Shown here: piece after piece, positions 28,444 through 39,900 of the stretch
How the letters are laid out: each line of letters begins with the position of its first letter
Position numbering within the stretch: the stretch's first letter is position 1
Assembly (NCBI GenBank): GCA_963678675.1
Contig: OY783196.1
Location: forward strand, 188,501-252,500
Direction: 5' to 3'
Length of the DNA stretch: 64,000 nucleotides
From: Xiphydria camelus
Lineage: Eukaryota; Arthropoda; Insecta; Hymenoptera; Xiphydriidae
Translations under genes and position numbers: made by a program
The notes under the pieces: model-generated
Databases searched by the model: none
The model's input: the letters and a program-made list of their open reading frames with translations, nothing else
Told to the model about the DNA's origin: nothing

Positions 28444-29404
28444 CGATACCCAGTCCTCGTTCTAAAGTCTTTCTAAAGTTTGCCGCAGTCCATGCGGCAA
28501 GAGACTACCGAGCTTTCGCGTCCTGACCTTAGAAGAGAAGCTTCGCTCTTGCCGAGCGTGTGCGAGCGGCAAATGTTACGGTCGCGAGGCAGGAGTAAAA
28601 GTAAAAGTAACATCGATTAATCGACGAGAATTCTTCGAAGAAATTTTCACATTTCTTTTAAACGATCAAATAATCATATATAAACTATTTTTACGACACT
28701 CGCGAGATACGGCAGTTTAACGAGTGCGATCCCAGCGAGCTTCGAATTATCACGAGAAGCTGAATTACTTGACATAACTACTCCCCAATGAACTCTTCTT
28801 CGATTAATCGTCAATCTTTCGAGCGCGTTCTTTTAAAAACAAACGCTTGCGGAAGAATCTCTTCGAATAACTTGGACCAAGAAAAACGCTCGGACATCAG
28901 AGCGTCTAACTTTTTTACGGCACACTCGCACGGAACGAATCGGCTAATTTTCGTTCGTCACTTTTGAATTTAAAGCTGCGCTACGTTCCATCGCTTTCTC
29001 CACTAGTCGAAATTTTAAACGTCGAGAGACCATACGTAAAAATTACATGAAAACACGTGAGATGCAAATTCGGTCGTTACAGCTGCTGGAATCAAACATT
29101 GCATGCACAGACATGACAATAAACGGACTCTCCATTCAGCCGGAGTTGTCCGCGAGACGACAGCGAAAGTAATGTGAAACCCTGTTTTGCACTTCCATGT
29201 TCACAGTCATCGTCATCTTCGTGAATGCACATAAAAGAACTACGCTGCGTTGCCAATCTGAACTGCGGGCCAATCAGCCACCCGCCTCGACGACTACATT
29301 CTGTCCAATCTACGCAGCAACGTGTAGATACACAAGAATTATTATAACAGTTTACGCTAAAACATATTTTTTTGCATCGTACGATCTGGTTTTTAGCCTG
29401 CATA

Positions 29405-29562
29405 AGGTTTGTTCCAACCGAGCTGAGAACCGTACATGAACGGTACACGTCATGCGCAGTAGAGAAACGGTCATGCGCAGTAGTGAAAATTCGTTCCATC
29501 TTCCTACTGCGCATGACGTGTACCGTTCCGTGTACGGTTTTCGGCTCGGTTGGAACAGACCT
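29405..29562. mobile_element. MITE-like foldback element, 158 bp
   Basis: Terminal inverted repeats of about 57 bp begin AGGTYTGTTCC and end in TCATGCGCAGTAG. They match with only a few mismatches; the middle holds a third copy of TCATGCGCAGTAG. An ATA trinucleotide flanks both ends, a possible 3 bp target duplication. There is no coding capacity, so it would be non-autonomous. Confidence 0.7.
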
Positions 29563-30435
29563 ATATATTGCCGTTTAAACATTTTTTCATAAAATAAGCT
29601 ATAGAAAACATCACCACGGAAAGAAATTGGTGAAAGAGAGAGAGAGTGAGGGGGGGGGGGGTTGAAGATAGGAGGCAAAATTTGAAAAGACTGACAGAGA
29701 GACGTGCCGCACGAGTGCGATAATAGGCAATACCAATTACAGAGTTGTACTTCATACAATGTGGTGGAATATTGTCTGCCGCTTGTTTCGGATTTTGGTC
29801 AGAAATTACACGAAGGTCATACCGAACATTACCATTGTGGTGGTGAACCGTATATATTATTCATCAAATCATGAAACCTGTCATACATTTTTTTTTCTTT
29901 TTCACAAATGCCCCAACACAACAAGATTCCTTTAAGTTAAAGATATTATTGCTGTTAGAGTGAGATAGTTTAGGATTATCAACCGTTTACCTTTATCTGG
30001 AAACGCATAGCGTTTATTTAATATTTTATTTGATTAATAGTAATGTTTTTATATAAAAAAGGAACTCGGTAATAAATCGATGCGATATAAATACAAGATA
30101 TCTGCGGCCAGCTGATGGAAAATTTGATAATAGGTTTTTTCATTTGTCAATCTATGTGGAAAATCATTCTCCTTCACTGATAATCTTCTTCTAGACTATT
30201 TTGTTCAAACATTTTTATCCCATGGAAAAAATGACGGAACTACCAGTCTCACGTTAGCGAGTTAGATGTTGCAGTACGGCGGTGATAGATGATCATCAAT
30301 TTTTTAAAAGAAATCTTATCAATTCTATTCACTTCGAGCGCGATCGGCGGTGGTACCAATTTAGCAATGATGAATTCTAATTCTGCTATAAACGTCCTCA
30401 TTCTCGAAAGAGAAATTAAACAAACTCGCGTTTTC

Positions 30436-30492
30436 TGCCTGCCACCTCGCCTGCCTGCCTGACTGCTCGCCCGCCCGCCCGCCCGCCCGCCT
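30436..30492. repeat. (CCTG/CCCG)n tetranucleotide array
   Basis: A degenerate CCTG run grades into pure CCCG units. It is strongly GC-rich within AT-rich surroundings. Confidence 0.8.
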
Positions 30493-31083
30493 ATAATATC
30501 TGCCTTCTTGTGAAGCATTGCAGATTTCAAGTGACTTAGAATAATCCGAGTTCATCGAATTGCATATAATTGACGAAAAAGAAAAAGAACAAATTTATCC
30601 AAGTTCGGAAAAATTGATGAAAGGCCGTTGAACCACTCTACTTCCTGCGACGCGAAGACGAAGCATTGGACTGCCTTTTAAAGAAAAAGAGTCGACGTTC
30701 TTCCGTGCGCGACATTTAACATCTCAAATAATTCTACATAAAACACACCATGACTGAGTAACCATCTTCGAATCTCGTTTCTTCGTATTTGCCATGGGGT
30801 ACGCGTCTAATTGGAACCCGTAGTAGGGATCGCAAAGAAAGTTAAATGCATAACTTGAAAAACGTCACAAAAAACCATAATACTCCGTAAGTGGCTTATA
30901 TAGGGGCAAGAGAGGAGGAATACCGGTGGAAAGTGTTCCTCGTGGGATGGAAAACAAGGCTATGTAAGTACTGCAAAAACGCAATGCGGGGAAGGAATGT
31001 GTAGAGAAATGTAAATAATGTAACTCGGCAGTAGAAAAATCTCTATTCATTCAAACACACTAATGCATAGGTTTAGAATAATT

Positions 31084-34000
31084 TCATTTGATAGTAGCTA
31101 ACAACGCCGATCTACGCTCGGTGTTTTGAAAAAGTGCTCTGATCAACTGCTTCACTTGAGGGGCGGTAAATTCGTGCGCGAGCGGACCTTTCCCATCTGC
31201 CCACCTTTCGTCCATCTCCCTCAATGTCGCTCCGAGTACCTTAACTAATTCTGTCAGCTTTCCCCACGTTCGTACGTAACGGTGAATTACGTCGGGATCC
31301 TGCAACAAGTCGCGAATCCGCGCAAGAATTAGCAAAACACCGATCGTATTACCCCGTAAAAAAAGCAAGACATTACTTCTAACTTTAGATTTACAGGATT
31401 GGATTTCCGAAGTTACCACGTTGCTTCGGAACGAGCCCGAGCTATCTATAGGAATCACAAAGCGGAAAGTAATCGAACTCGTCCTATGTGTAATTTCATG
31501 AAACGCATGTCTATGCGCAATAAAATTATACGACGTAGCATTTTGCCATCTTGTTATTTTACTACCCAGTTGTGCATTTGAAACTGCCAACGGATTTCGA
31601 TCGAATAAATGCCAGTCTTTGTATTCAAGGCGTACAAAGGCTAAATTCACTAAAATCGCTGAAGTCGGATAAGATAAATTTTTAATTTGTACGCCCCCGA
31701 GAGTTTCGGATATAATAAGACTTACCGGAAATACAGAAGGTGCTCTCTTAATTATCATGTCGAACAGCGCAACCAATTCTGTCGCCACTTTCTCAGGAAT
31801 GTCTTCTACGCTGATAACTTTGGCGACTACGTCTTCGACCATCGAATTCATTAGGCAACCTGTATTCGATGTAAAAAAATTAGGCGTTAAAAAATACACG
31901 TACCACTGACCCCCCGAGAAGAATAAGCCTATGCAATCCAAGCTGGACTCACCGACAGCTTTACAATACACATTAGTGGGTAGTACACTCAGCCATACAG
32001 TCTTCAATAATTCCAACTGTCTGATACATTGTCTTATTGCACGCTCTGTACTCGCAGGTAGCTCAGTTGTTTGACCTAAAGTCGACAGACCTGTGGGAAG
32101 TTAATCGAAAACAAGAAGTAATAACCAATAGAAGCTCTACTCTATCGGTACAAAAAGTTTTGCTCGCGCGAGAAATAACTTGCCCGATTCTCTAATGATA
32201 TCAATAATGATATTTCTCTGATATTTCATGTGTTCCAAGAAACACACGGAGCCTGCTTTACGAAGTTCCAGAGTTTGATCGACGTACGTCAGATTATGAT
32301 TTCGTAGAACATCTGGTAGTTTATCTTTGAATTCGTGAGCTAACGTCAACAGGTGGTGTGCAAGGTACATACAGTTGTTGTGGAAGAGAGCTGGCGATGA
32401 TCGCGCATCAGAAATATTTGTAGATATTAATGCCAGAAGAAAATTGCATAGCTTTGAAGCTTCGGTTCTTACCGACTTGTTGAGGTATAGTTTCTAAAAG
32501 TTTCTTGTGATGTTCGGGCACCAGACCCGCGTACATTTCAAACACGTTTCTACTCGTATAGTATAATCGCACTGCGCACAAGTCGGAACTATTGCACGCC
32601 TCGTTCAGAATGTCTCTCGCGAGATCTAATATCTCCTTTACGCTTTTACTGTAAAACCATCAGTGTTATGAATGGGGTCAGTTCACGGCGTGTGTAAGTG
32701 CATTGACGCTACCTTATCTGACAAGGGGGCAATTGAAACGTTGCGCTGCTTAATTTTCTATCTATTTTCACATTGGAATCCTCTGAAGATTGTTCAGGGA
32801 ACCCCAGGGGTTCCTGAAAAGAAATAGATCTTGCTATAATCATCCACTGAGTACCTTCGAAGACCCAATTTAAAAATCATTTCTACCTGTGGTTCATATT
32901 TAATGGAATCGTGAAGGTCTTTTTTCATTATCAACCGGGCCTTAGCCAAGAGATTTTGACATATCTTGTTCATATATAAGCTATCTACGTTTTTTGTATA
33001 TTCGGACAGGAATAGTTCATCTTTCGGTACAAATCCTGAAATTTTGTTTGAAAGTCATTCTATGCCAAGATTGACGATTGAGCCGGTCGAAAGTGGCCAA
33101 GTACATATCGAAAATAATGAGATTCAGTACCAAGTGCGACTAGATAGTCCTGGAACTGCTTGATATTTTCCATGATCGGACCAAAATTTTGCAGTTCGGC
33201 ATTAGAACTTGGAATAGTGTCTACTATGCAGTGTTTGATTAAAATACTGGAGAATTCTGCAAGTAGACACGGTTGAATCTTATTCATAAAGGTTTGTCCG
33301 TTTTCCAGGGTGACGTTTAAATGTTGATTTAAAAACTTAAAGAGCAACTTCAAGTTATAAAGTACGCTCTCGTACGTGGGTTTCTTTTTCTTATTTAATG
33401 TTTTAACAGTGAATATTTGTTCCTCGACTACGTACACCGAGCATTCGTAACGGACTATCGGAGTGATCAGGAGTTTCATCAAGTTCGCGGATAGACCATT
33501 CAAACAGTCCGGGAGATAGTTAACATAATCCAATACTTTGATCAAATCTTGAACTTCTTCGAAATCGCATTCTATCGTGAGCTGCGCGCAAGATTGCTTG
33601 TTAGCATCTGTACTTTCTTTCCAACTGATGTACTGTTGCCAAAGCGAGGACACGTCCCTTAGAAATGTTGCATGAGACCTGCGATATTCATTTTTCAATG
33701 GTTGATATATATCGAGAAGCGGAAGATCGCTATCCCTATCGTTTAGTAAGGCTTCTATACGATTGAGACTTTTTGCCGCGTCGATATATCGTTTGTTTTG
33801 TCCAAATGTTTCAACCGATTCCAAACACTCGTGTAATTCTAAAAGCTGACTGGATAATTTCAGGCTGATGTTGGACTCTATTAAATCATTGGAAAGGCTT
33901 TTTAACTCTCTCGTTGATCCTGATAGCTCTATTTTGATCTGCAAACAAATGATAATGATATTAGGCAAATGTGTAATTTTCAGAAAGGCGGAAGCAAATC

Positions 34001-34253
34001 TACGACTCCTTTGACATGAAAAACTTGTACTTTGTACATATTATACATACTTGATTCTCCACTCTGGTTTGCAAAGTGTTCATTTCTTCTACAAATTTAG
34101 CTGCCTTGCTTGCCAATGCTTGGTCCTTCTTCAACTTTGGTACAAATGTAATAAAATTATCATCCATAAACTCTTTTACGTCATACTTTAGTTTAGTTAT
34201 CTCTTTTTTGAGCTCTGCTACTTTCTCCTTCAGATCAATCTTCTCGACAGTGC
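31084..34253 (-). CDS. Zw10: Centromere/kinetochore protein ZW10
   Basis: Minus-strand exons 34253-34051, 33938-33131, 33035-32887, 32813-32713, 32648-32473, 32390-32184, 32090-31953, 31859-31726 and 31299-31084 keep frame and give 709 residues plus a missing N-terminus (human 779). Key matches are [43 protein letters not shown] and the end [13 protein letters not shown]...[22 protein letters not shown]10 forms the RZZ complex with Rod and Zwilch, which recruits dynein and Mad1/Mad2 to kinetochores; it also acts in NRZ vesicle tethering. A possible first exon is 34585-34543, but its donor (gtttga) is weak. The intron 32183-32091 starts with GC (GG|GCAAGT), and the two introns after it are open in frame. 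The start is not settled. Confidence 0.92.
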
Positions 34254-34660
34254 CTATTTGCAGGAGGTAAATAATCGAACGTAAAATTCTCTGAATAATG
34301 ATGAAATAAAATAAAGAATGGCTCGCGATTATGACAATAGGCTTTGAGCTTTATTTAACTTATAAAAGATAATACAAAATTTCGTTATAAACTGTTAATT
34401 GAATTCTTTAAATCTTCAGCTCATTTTATAAAAATATAGAAGCCAAACTCGTAGGGTTTTTAAATGTTAACTTAATGTTGTAATGATGGGATCAGAAGGG
34501 CTAGGGATTGTTTATCGTATCATAGCGTGGCATGTGTCAAACACACGTGGCGTCCGAGAAGAAGTATCTCGCGTGGTAGGTACATCGTACCTACGATGTT
34601 ACGAATGGTGATTAAATCGATTGATATGTTAGTCTAACATGTACCGAAATAATAAATACA
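34254..34660. promoter_or_regulatory. ZW10 5' end / small-gene promoter
   Basis: About 400 bp that must contain the ZW10 first exon and the promoter of the small plus-strand gene. A tentative ZW10 exon at 34543-34585 would place the two start codons only about 75 bp apart. Confidence 0.4.
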
Positions 34661-35040
34661 ATGGAAATCGACTATAACGACATCGGTTATTGCAACCCAG
34701 TGGATTTACAGATGAAATATGAAAGCCTCGGCCGCGAATTCAAATGTAAGCACCCCAACGTAAAGAAACCGTTTTTTACTGTATGAATGTGTCGGCGCTA
34801 GAATTTATTTACTTTTCCGGAGCGTATACCTAGAAATATCGATATTTTTGAATTTCTTACTTGCTGTAGCCAGTACGTCTCTCAGAAATGAAGACATTTT
34901 GTGATCCAGATGAAAAATACAAATATAGTTTCAATCCGGACGCGAAAGTAAACAACCTCTCCGGGCACACACGCGACGTTCACCTTCAGGACTATGACGT
35001 CTACGATTTGTGGAACTTGACCGAGGAACTACCTACCTAG
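34661..35040 (+). CDS. Unrecognised 83-residue acidic protein, two exons
   Basis: I do not recognise this gene. Exons 34661-34745 (ATG, good donor AAAT|gtaagc) and 34874-35040 (acceptor GTAGCCAG) join in phase to 83 residues. The other acceptors near 34869-34894 give an immediate stop. The protein is hydrophilic, rich in Asp, Glu, Tyr and Asn, with no signal peptide or membrane segment. Notable pieces are MEIDYNDIGYCNPVDLQMKY, EMKTFCDPDEKYKYSFNPD and YDVYDLWNLTEEL. Two cysteines and many aromatics suggest a small folded domain or a binding peptide. Its stop codon TAG lies inside the palindrome ACCTACCTAGGTAGGT, right where the foldback region begins, so the C-terminus may have been cut by the repeat. 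It is head-to-head with ZW10. It could also be a longer gene whose last exon uses the AG|GTAGGT in the palindrome as a donor. Confidence 0.5.
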
Positions 35041-35079
35041 GTAGGTACAAGAGCGAACTTCGTTACCGGCGAACGAAGA

Positions 35080-35520
35080 TGGTGTACGGACTGTACGGAA
35101 TCCGAGTGTCCAGCAGCTTTTGCATCGTGGATGCAAAAGTGGTGCTGAAAATCGACCGAGGTATCCGGAACATAGAATGGCCGAGGAGGTATGCGAAGCC
35201 GAGCGACCACCTATTGCCATTAGATGGTAAACCAGAGACCTCTCTTCAATTAATCACGCGGGTTTTCTACTTTACCATCTGATAATATACCAAAAGCTCT
35301 TTTTAATCGACCGCGCGCGTTTTCTACTTTACCATCTTATGGCAATAGTTGGTCACTCGATTCCGCATACCTCCTCGACCATTCTATGTTCCGGATACCT
35401 CGGTCGATTTTCAGCACCACTTTTGCATAATCCGAGATCCAACAGCGCGCTGGACTGAGTATCCGGGGATCTTGATACCCGAGTTGGTCGCTCGGATTCC
35501 GTATACCATCTCGGTCATTG
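35080..35520. repeat. Large inverted repeat (foldback), about 440 bp
   Basis: The core arms 35131-35220 and 35339-35427 are about 90 bp each and over 85% identical in inverted orientation, with a 118 bp loop. Weaker inverted similarity extends out to about 35080 and 35520. The loop contains two direct copies of GTTTTCTACTTTACCATCT preceded by TAATC. A small palindrome TTTTGCATCgtgGATGCAAAA sits at 35118-35138 in one arm only. Short units resembling GGTATNCGGAA and CCGAGCGACCA recur in both arms. Confidence 0.8.
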
Positions 35521-36937
35521 ACTCCGAGATGACGTTAGCCCCTTCATATTGACTTTGTCCATCACATTTTCCGTGATTCATCAAAAAATGATTATTCTCT
35601 GAGCTTTGTCGTGCGTTTTCGACCCCGTAAATAATCCCAAACGTAGCGACCGCCAGGATTGTTTATGGAGCATTCGAAGAAAAATAATAGGTATGCTCTC
35701 GGGGGCGCCTGGATGGGTGGCGACTAACGTGCAGCGGAGCAGATCGCGTTGCCGTTGCTAGTAGGTACCTAGGTAGGTAGTTACCGACATCGTAACCAAA
35801 CTTCGCCGTTACCACGCGACTACACGCCGGTTGGAAGTTTTCACGATTACCGGCGCGTTCAAACGCGCCTGGAGAACGCTCAGGTGGGGCGGACCGTCGT
35901 TGGTTGTCCGTGGAAACGAGATAGGTGGACGAAGACGACGGTGGGAAAGAGAAGGGGTTCACCTGTTTCACAACCTGCGTGACGTAGCGGTCACGTGACG
36001 GCCGATACTTTTCGAAAGCAGTCGCTCCCTCGGCGAAGCCAGGCGAGCATCAGGGACGAGTTGAACCGCGCCCAATGAACCGCCAGGAGGCCGTGACGCG
36101 CCAGCGAAAACAATCCCGTAGTGCTGCACCGTCGCATCGTGCAGTCGTACGCGCGCCGTGTTCTCCTTCGAACGCTACCGCCTTTCCTGGTTTTTCTCCG
36201 GAACACCGTCGTTGACTTCGTACGCTGTATGGTGCGTACGGTCACTGCGCGACCCGATCGTCGAGTAAAACCTGTTTCGGCTACGTCGAATCAAAAATTC
36301 CACTCCCGCGCGATCTCGCGATACGCGGCGAATTTGTGCGTTGTCGATAGAGTGCTTCGATTGTAAAAAAAAACCGATTTTTCGAGTATCGTTAAATCTA
36401 GTGAAGGTGATGATGCATCGCTGTGCGCGCGTTCCGTGTAATCCGCCGCGTAAGAAATCGAGGGTTTGTTTCAACGATTGTACAAAAATATATAACTTCT
36501 AAACCAGTTCACACAAAATTGGATCTAGATACATATCCCCCCGTCGAAAAGTTATGACGGACCGCGCGGCATTGAGGTGCGGCAACGCGAACGAACGCTT
36601 CCCGAGCAAACAGCCTCGTATTTCGAAGGCGCGTACGAAGTCGACGCAACGATGCGCGGTGACGAGGCATTAACGAAGGTGCGAAAGATACTCGCGCGAG
36701 ACGAACGTTCTTTCTGAGGATTTCCATTTATTTATTCGAACATCGATCGAGATGCGTGCGTTTCGTTGAGCTTTCGTCGCGCTTCGATTGATCGCGCGAG
36801 GTGCCCAAAGACGCTCGGCTACGCGAGCGTCGCTGTCTTCCACGTACGACGGGAAGACGAGCCCGACTACCTAGGTGCGCGAGGAGCGGAACGTACTCTA
36901 CGCCATCCCGGAGAGACGCCGAGCGTCGCGGTGAAAG
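35521..36937. promoter_or_regulatory. bark beetle upstream region
   Basis: About 1.4 kb with rising GC and CpG content and no supported coding gene. It includes a CCTAGG palindrome cluster (35761-35780). The bark promoter and 5' UTR are expected here. Confidence 0.5.
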
Positions 36938-39900
36938 ATGCGCGCGACATCCACGCTTCTGACGATCCTCTTCCTGGCGGTAGCGACGGGGCAGGACGAT
37001 CTCGCGGATCCACCGACGATCCATTACACCGAACCCCCTTTCGTCGGGAGTCCCACGACCATTGGAAATGGCTTCGACGGGATCACCGAGCTGCTCGGCG
37101 GTCGGATCACGAGGGGTCAGAGGTTGCTGGAGAAGTCGAAGAGTCCTTATTTGCTCCGCGAGGATCTCATCGTCGAACGCGGCGGGGAACTCGTCGTGGA
37201 ACCCGGCGTCGAAATCCGGTTCGCCCCCATGATCGGTATCACCGTTCGTGGCGTCATTACGGCAAAGGTAATCCCCGGTCCAAGTCTTTCTTCGAGCCGC
37301 GCCTCTTCGTCTCCCTCGCATCCTTTCGCTCCGAAGAGGGACTCTTCTTTCGCGAGGTGTCGCGATGAAAAGTTTCCCTCGGTCCGTTCCCTCGCGTCGT
37401 TCTCCATCGACGGCGGTGCCGTGTCGTCTTCGCATCCTGCAAGAAGATCGCGATCGTAAGAGAAGCGAATGATTGCGTCGACGGAGGGACGATTATTTCG
37501 CGGCAAAGAGAATGGAAAGATTTTTCTGGGGGTGTATACACTGCCCCCCCCCCCCACACTTTTATCTTCCCAATCTCCTTCGGCGGGCGTGATTAGCGCC
37601 AAAACAGACACGCGACCTCGATGCATACGCGTTGATACGCGGCTGATATCGCACCAGCCTCGATGCGAGGGAAATGCGGAGGTATACGGCACTCGCGACG
37701 GGATGCTATAGTCCGTTGAAAGAATGCTCTTTGTCCATTCGGTGGGCAGAGGAAGGGAGCGAGAGGGAAAAGGACGAACGGACAGTTGAGTGAGAGAGGG
37801 AAGGGAGAGTGAACGTTCGTAATCGTCGCTCTCCCTCTCCTTTCTCCCCTCCGGCACGATCGGCATCGGATTTCTTACCGAAGAAGCTGCGCACGTAGGT
37901 GTGTACGCGCGCTGCACGCGTGATCATCAGCGGCGAGCGTCTCGGTGCGCAATCGAGGAGAAATGATTTGATTCGCGTGAAACGGCACGGTGTTCGTACC
38001 GCGGAGCTCCGTTATCGTGGAAAATATACCTACGTCGGACACACACACACACACACACAGAGCTTCCATCATATTGGCCCAAAGTTCCTTCCAACGATGA
38101 GAGTTGCCGCGTCGGAGGATCTCGCTTTCGGGATGCTCCCTCCGCTCAGAAACGATTTCATTTCCGCGAGCGCAAATTCTAGCACGCTGCGCCACGGTGT
38201 AATTACGATAGCTTCGTTGGCACTGTATTTCCGCAACACTCGAATGCACCTTGCCGATGATTATCGCCGCGGTGCCGTTGTACTATCGCTCGCGTAACAC
38301 CGTCGTTGCCCTGTAATTTCGAAAGTATAGGTATTTCATTTGTCACGCGGATTGCGTCCGAGTAGACCGTACATTTGACGGTGTCAAAAATAATAAACAA
38401 TATCGGGGATACCCGCGACCCTGTTCGGGCGGTTGCCTTATATCGACCAATTAGCCGTGCTGGGGGATCTCGTTTCTCTTTACACATGGCTTCTCGGTTC
38501 CTCAGAGGTGCGTGTCACTTTTCGGATGTTGCACGTTGCGGAAAGCGTTGGCTACCTGCGACCCCCGTCTTTCTCGGCGAACCTGTCCCACCGGCCGAAA
38601 CCCTCCGACGATCCCGATTCAGCCCCAAAACGTAACACGCACGCCTACGTTCTCCCGCACGGTAACCGCGAAGGGCAACCGATTCTCCGAATCGATCGAA
38701 TGTCGCCGGCAGAGTTGCAGCCGATAATCGGAAAAATCGAGGATCATATCCGCGCGATTCCTCGCATCCTTTCGTCGGAACTGAAAAAACGGTCCTGCGC
38801 GAAAGTCATACAGGAGAGGAGCGGTTAAAGTCCGCTTTGCGCTCGAATCGGGAGATCCTGACGTCATGCGGCCACGTTCGTTCAAATGGGAATGAAAGAT
38901 GAGCCCGGATAAATATAGCTACGCGCGCGAGGAAGCATCGAGATGAAGTACGTCCCTTCGTTTACTCCGGTTATCGTCATTGTGATTCATAATTTCCCTC
39001 GCGCGCGATCGTAGGTATAGGTGTACACGCGCGACTCCCGTGCACCTGACACCTCCGACGAAACAGCTCTATCATATCTTATCGGGTGGCACGAGCCAGA
39101 TTCCGGCGGCGGTAGTAGTGCGAACGCGTCACACGTCCACCGTCCGCGATAAGCGTCCGTATGACACACACCGGTATGTCGTGATTCACGTAGCGTCGTC
39201 GCGAAGCTTCCTCGAATCGTTTAGCGATTTCCAACGGTCCCGCGCGTCGTGTTTCATTAAATGCCGGAGTCTCGGGCCGCTCAGTGTCACGGCAAGAGCG
39301 AGTGTGAGACAGTGAGGGAAGCGCGAGAAAGTCTCGCGAGAACGCGATCGCTTTCAACGAGGATGGAAGAACTCGGCGAGTCGGGGCCCTGGAACAGAGA
39401 CACGCGAGAGGCGGACGGCCGTTGATCGTTGCGAAATTGCTGACGAACGCACGCCGTCGATTCGTCGCGCTCGGAGCGTCGATCCTTCTTGGAACTGGTG
39501 ACGATAGATAAATCGCCACGGAGTGATTACGATTAGTCGCGCCCGATCGTCGCGGAGGTGGAGGTGGAGGCGACCGGAGCGCGAACGAAATTTGAAAATC
39601 TCATTGCAATCGCAATCGTCGTTTACCGGTCGAGAGAGAGCCCGTCCCTTGCCGAGGCACGGGCGAAATTAACGGAGCTTTCCGAGGGACCGTAGCGCGC
39701 ACGGAAAATTAGATCGTTCGATTGTGTGTTCGCAGCCCGGTTTACCGCCCAACCCGTGCGACGGGAGATCGATGAACGTTGAGGTCGAACCTGTGGCGAG
39801 AAAACGTTGGAAGCAGTCCGGGCGTGTATGCGCGCTCTGATAGCTACGGCGTCTATTCAGCAACTCCTCGCGTTTAAGTTGTATTTTACGCGTTCGTTCT

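Larger units (their letters stand above)
28444..31083. other. Convergent intergenic, Rsf1 / ZW10
   Basis: 2.6 kb with no gene seen. The first 600 bp are probably Rsf1 3' UTR. It also contains a MITE-like element (29405-29562), a run of 12 G (29650-29661) and a CCTG/CCCG tetranucleotide array (30436-30492). Confidence 0.6.

Noticed and set aside
28094..28465. 123-codon overlapping ORF in Rsf1
   Set aside because: Alternative frame of the Gly/Arg-rich tail; open only because of repetitive codons.
31084..32016. One continuous 310-codon ZW10 exon
   Set aside because: Family alignment requires two introns to be removed; the extra segments do not resemble ZW10 and are bounded by good splice sites.
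36766..37368. 200-codon ORF overlapping bark exon 1
   Set aside because: Different frame from the signal-peptide exon; open because of high CpG content.
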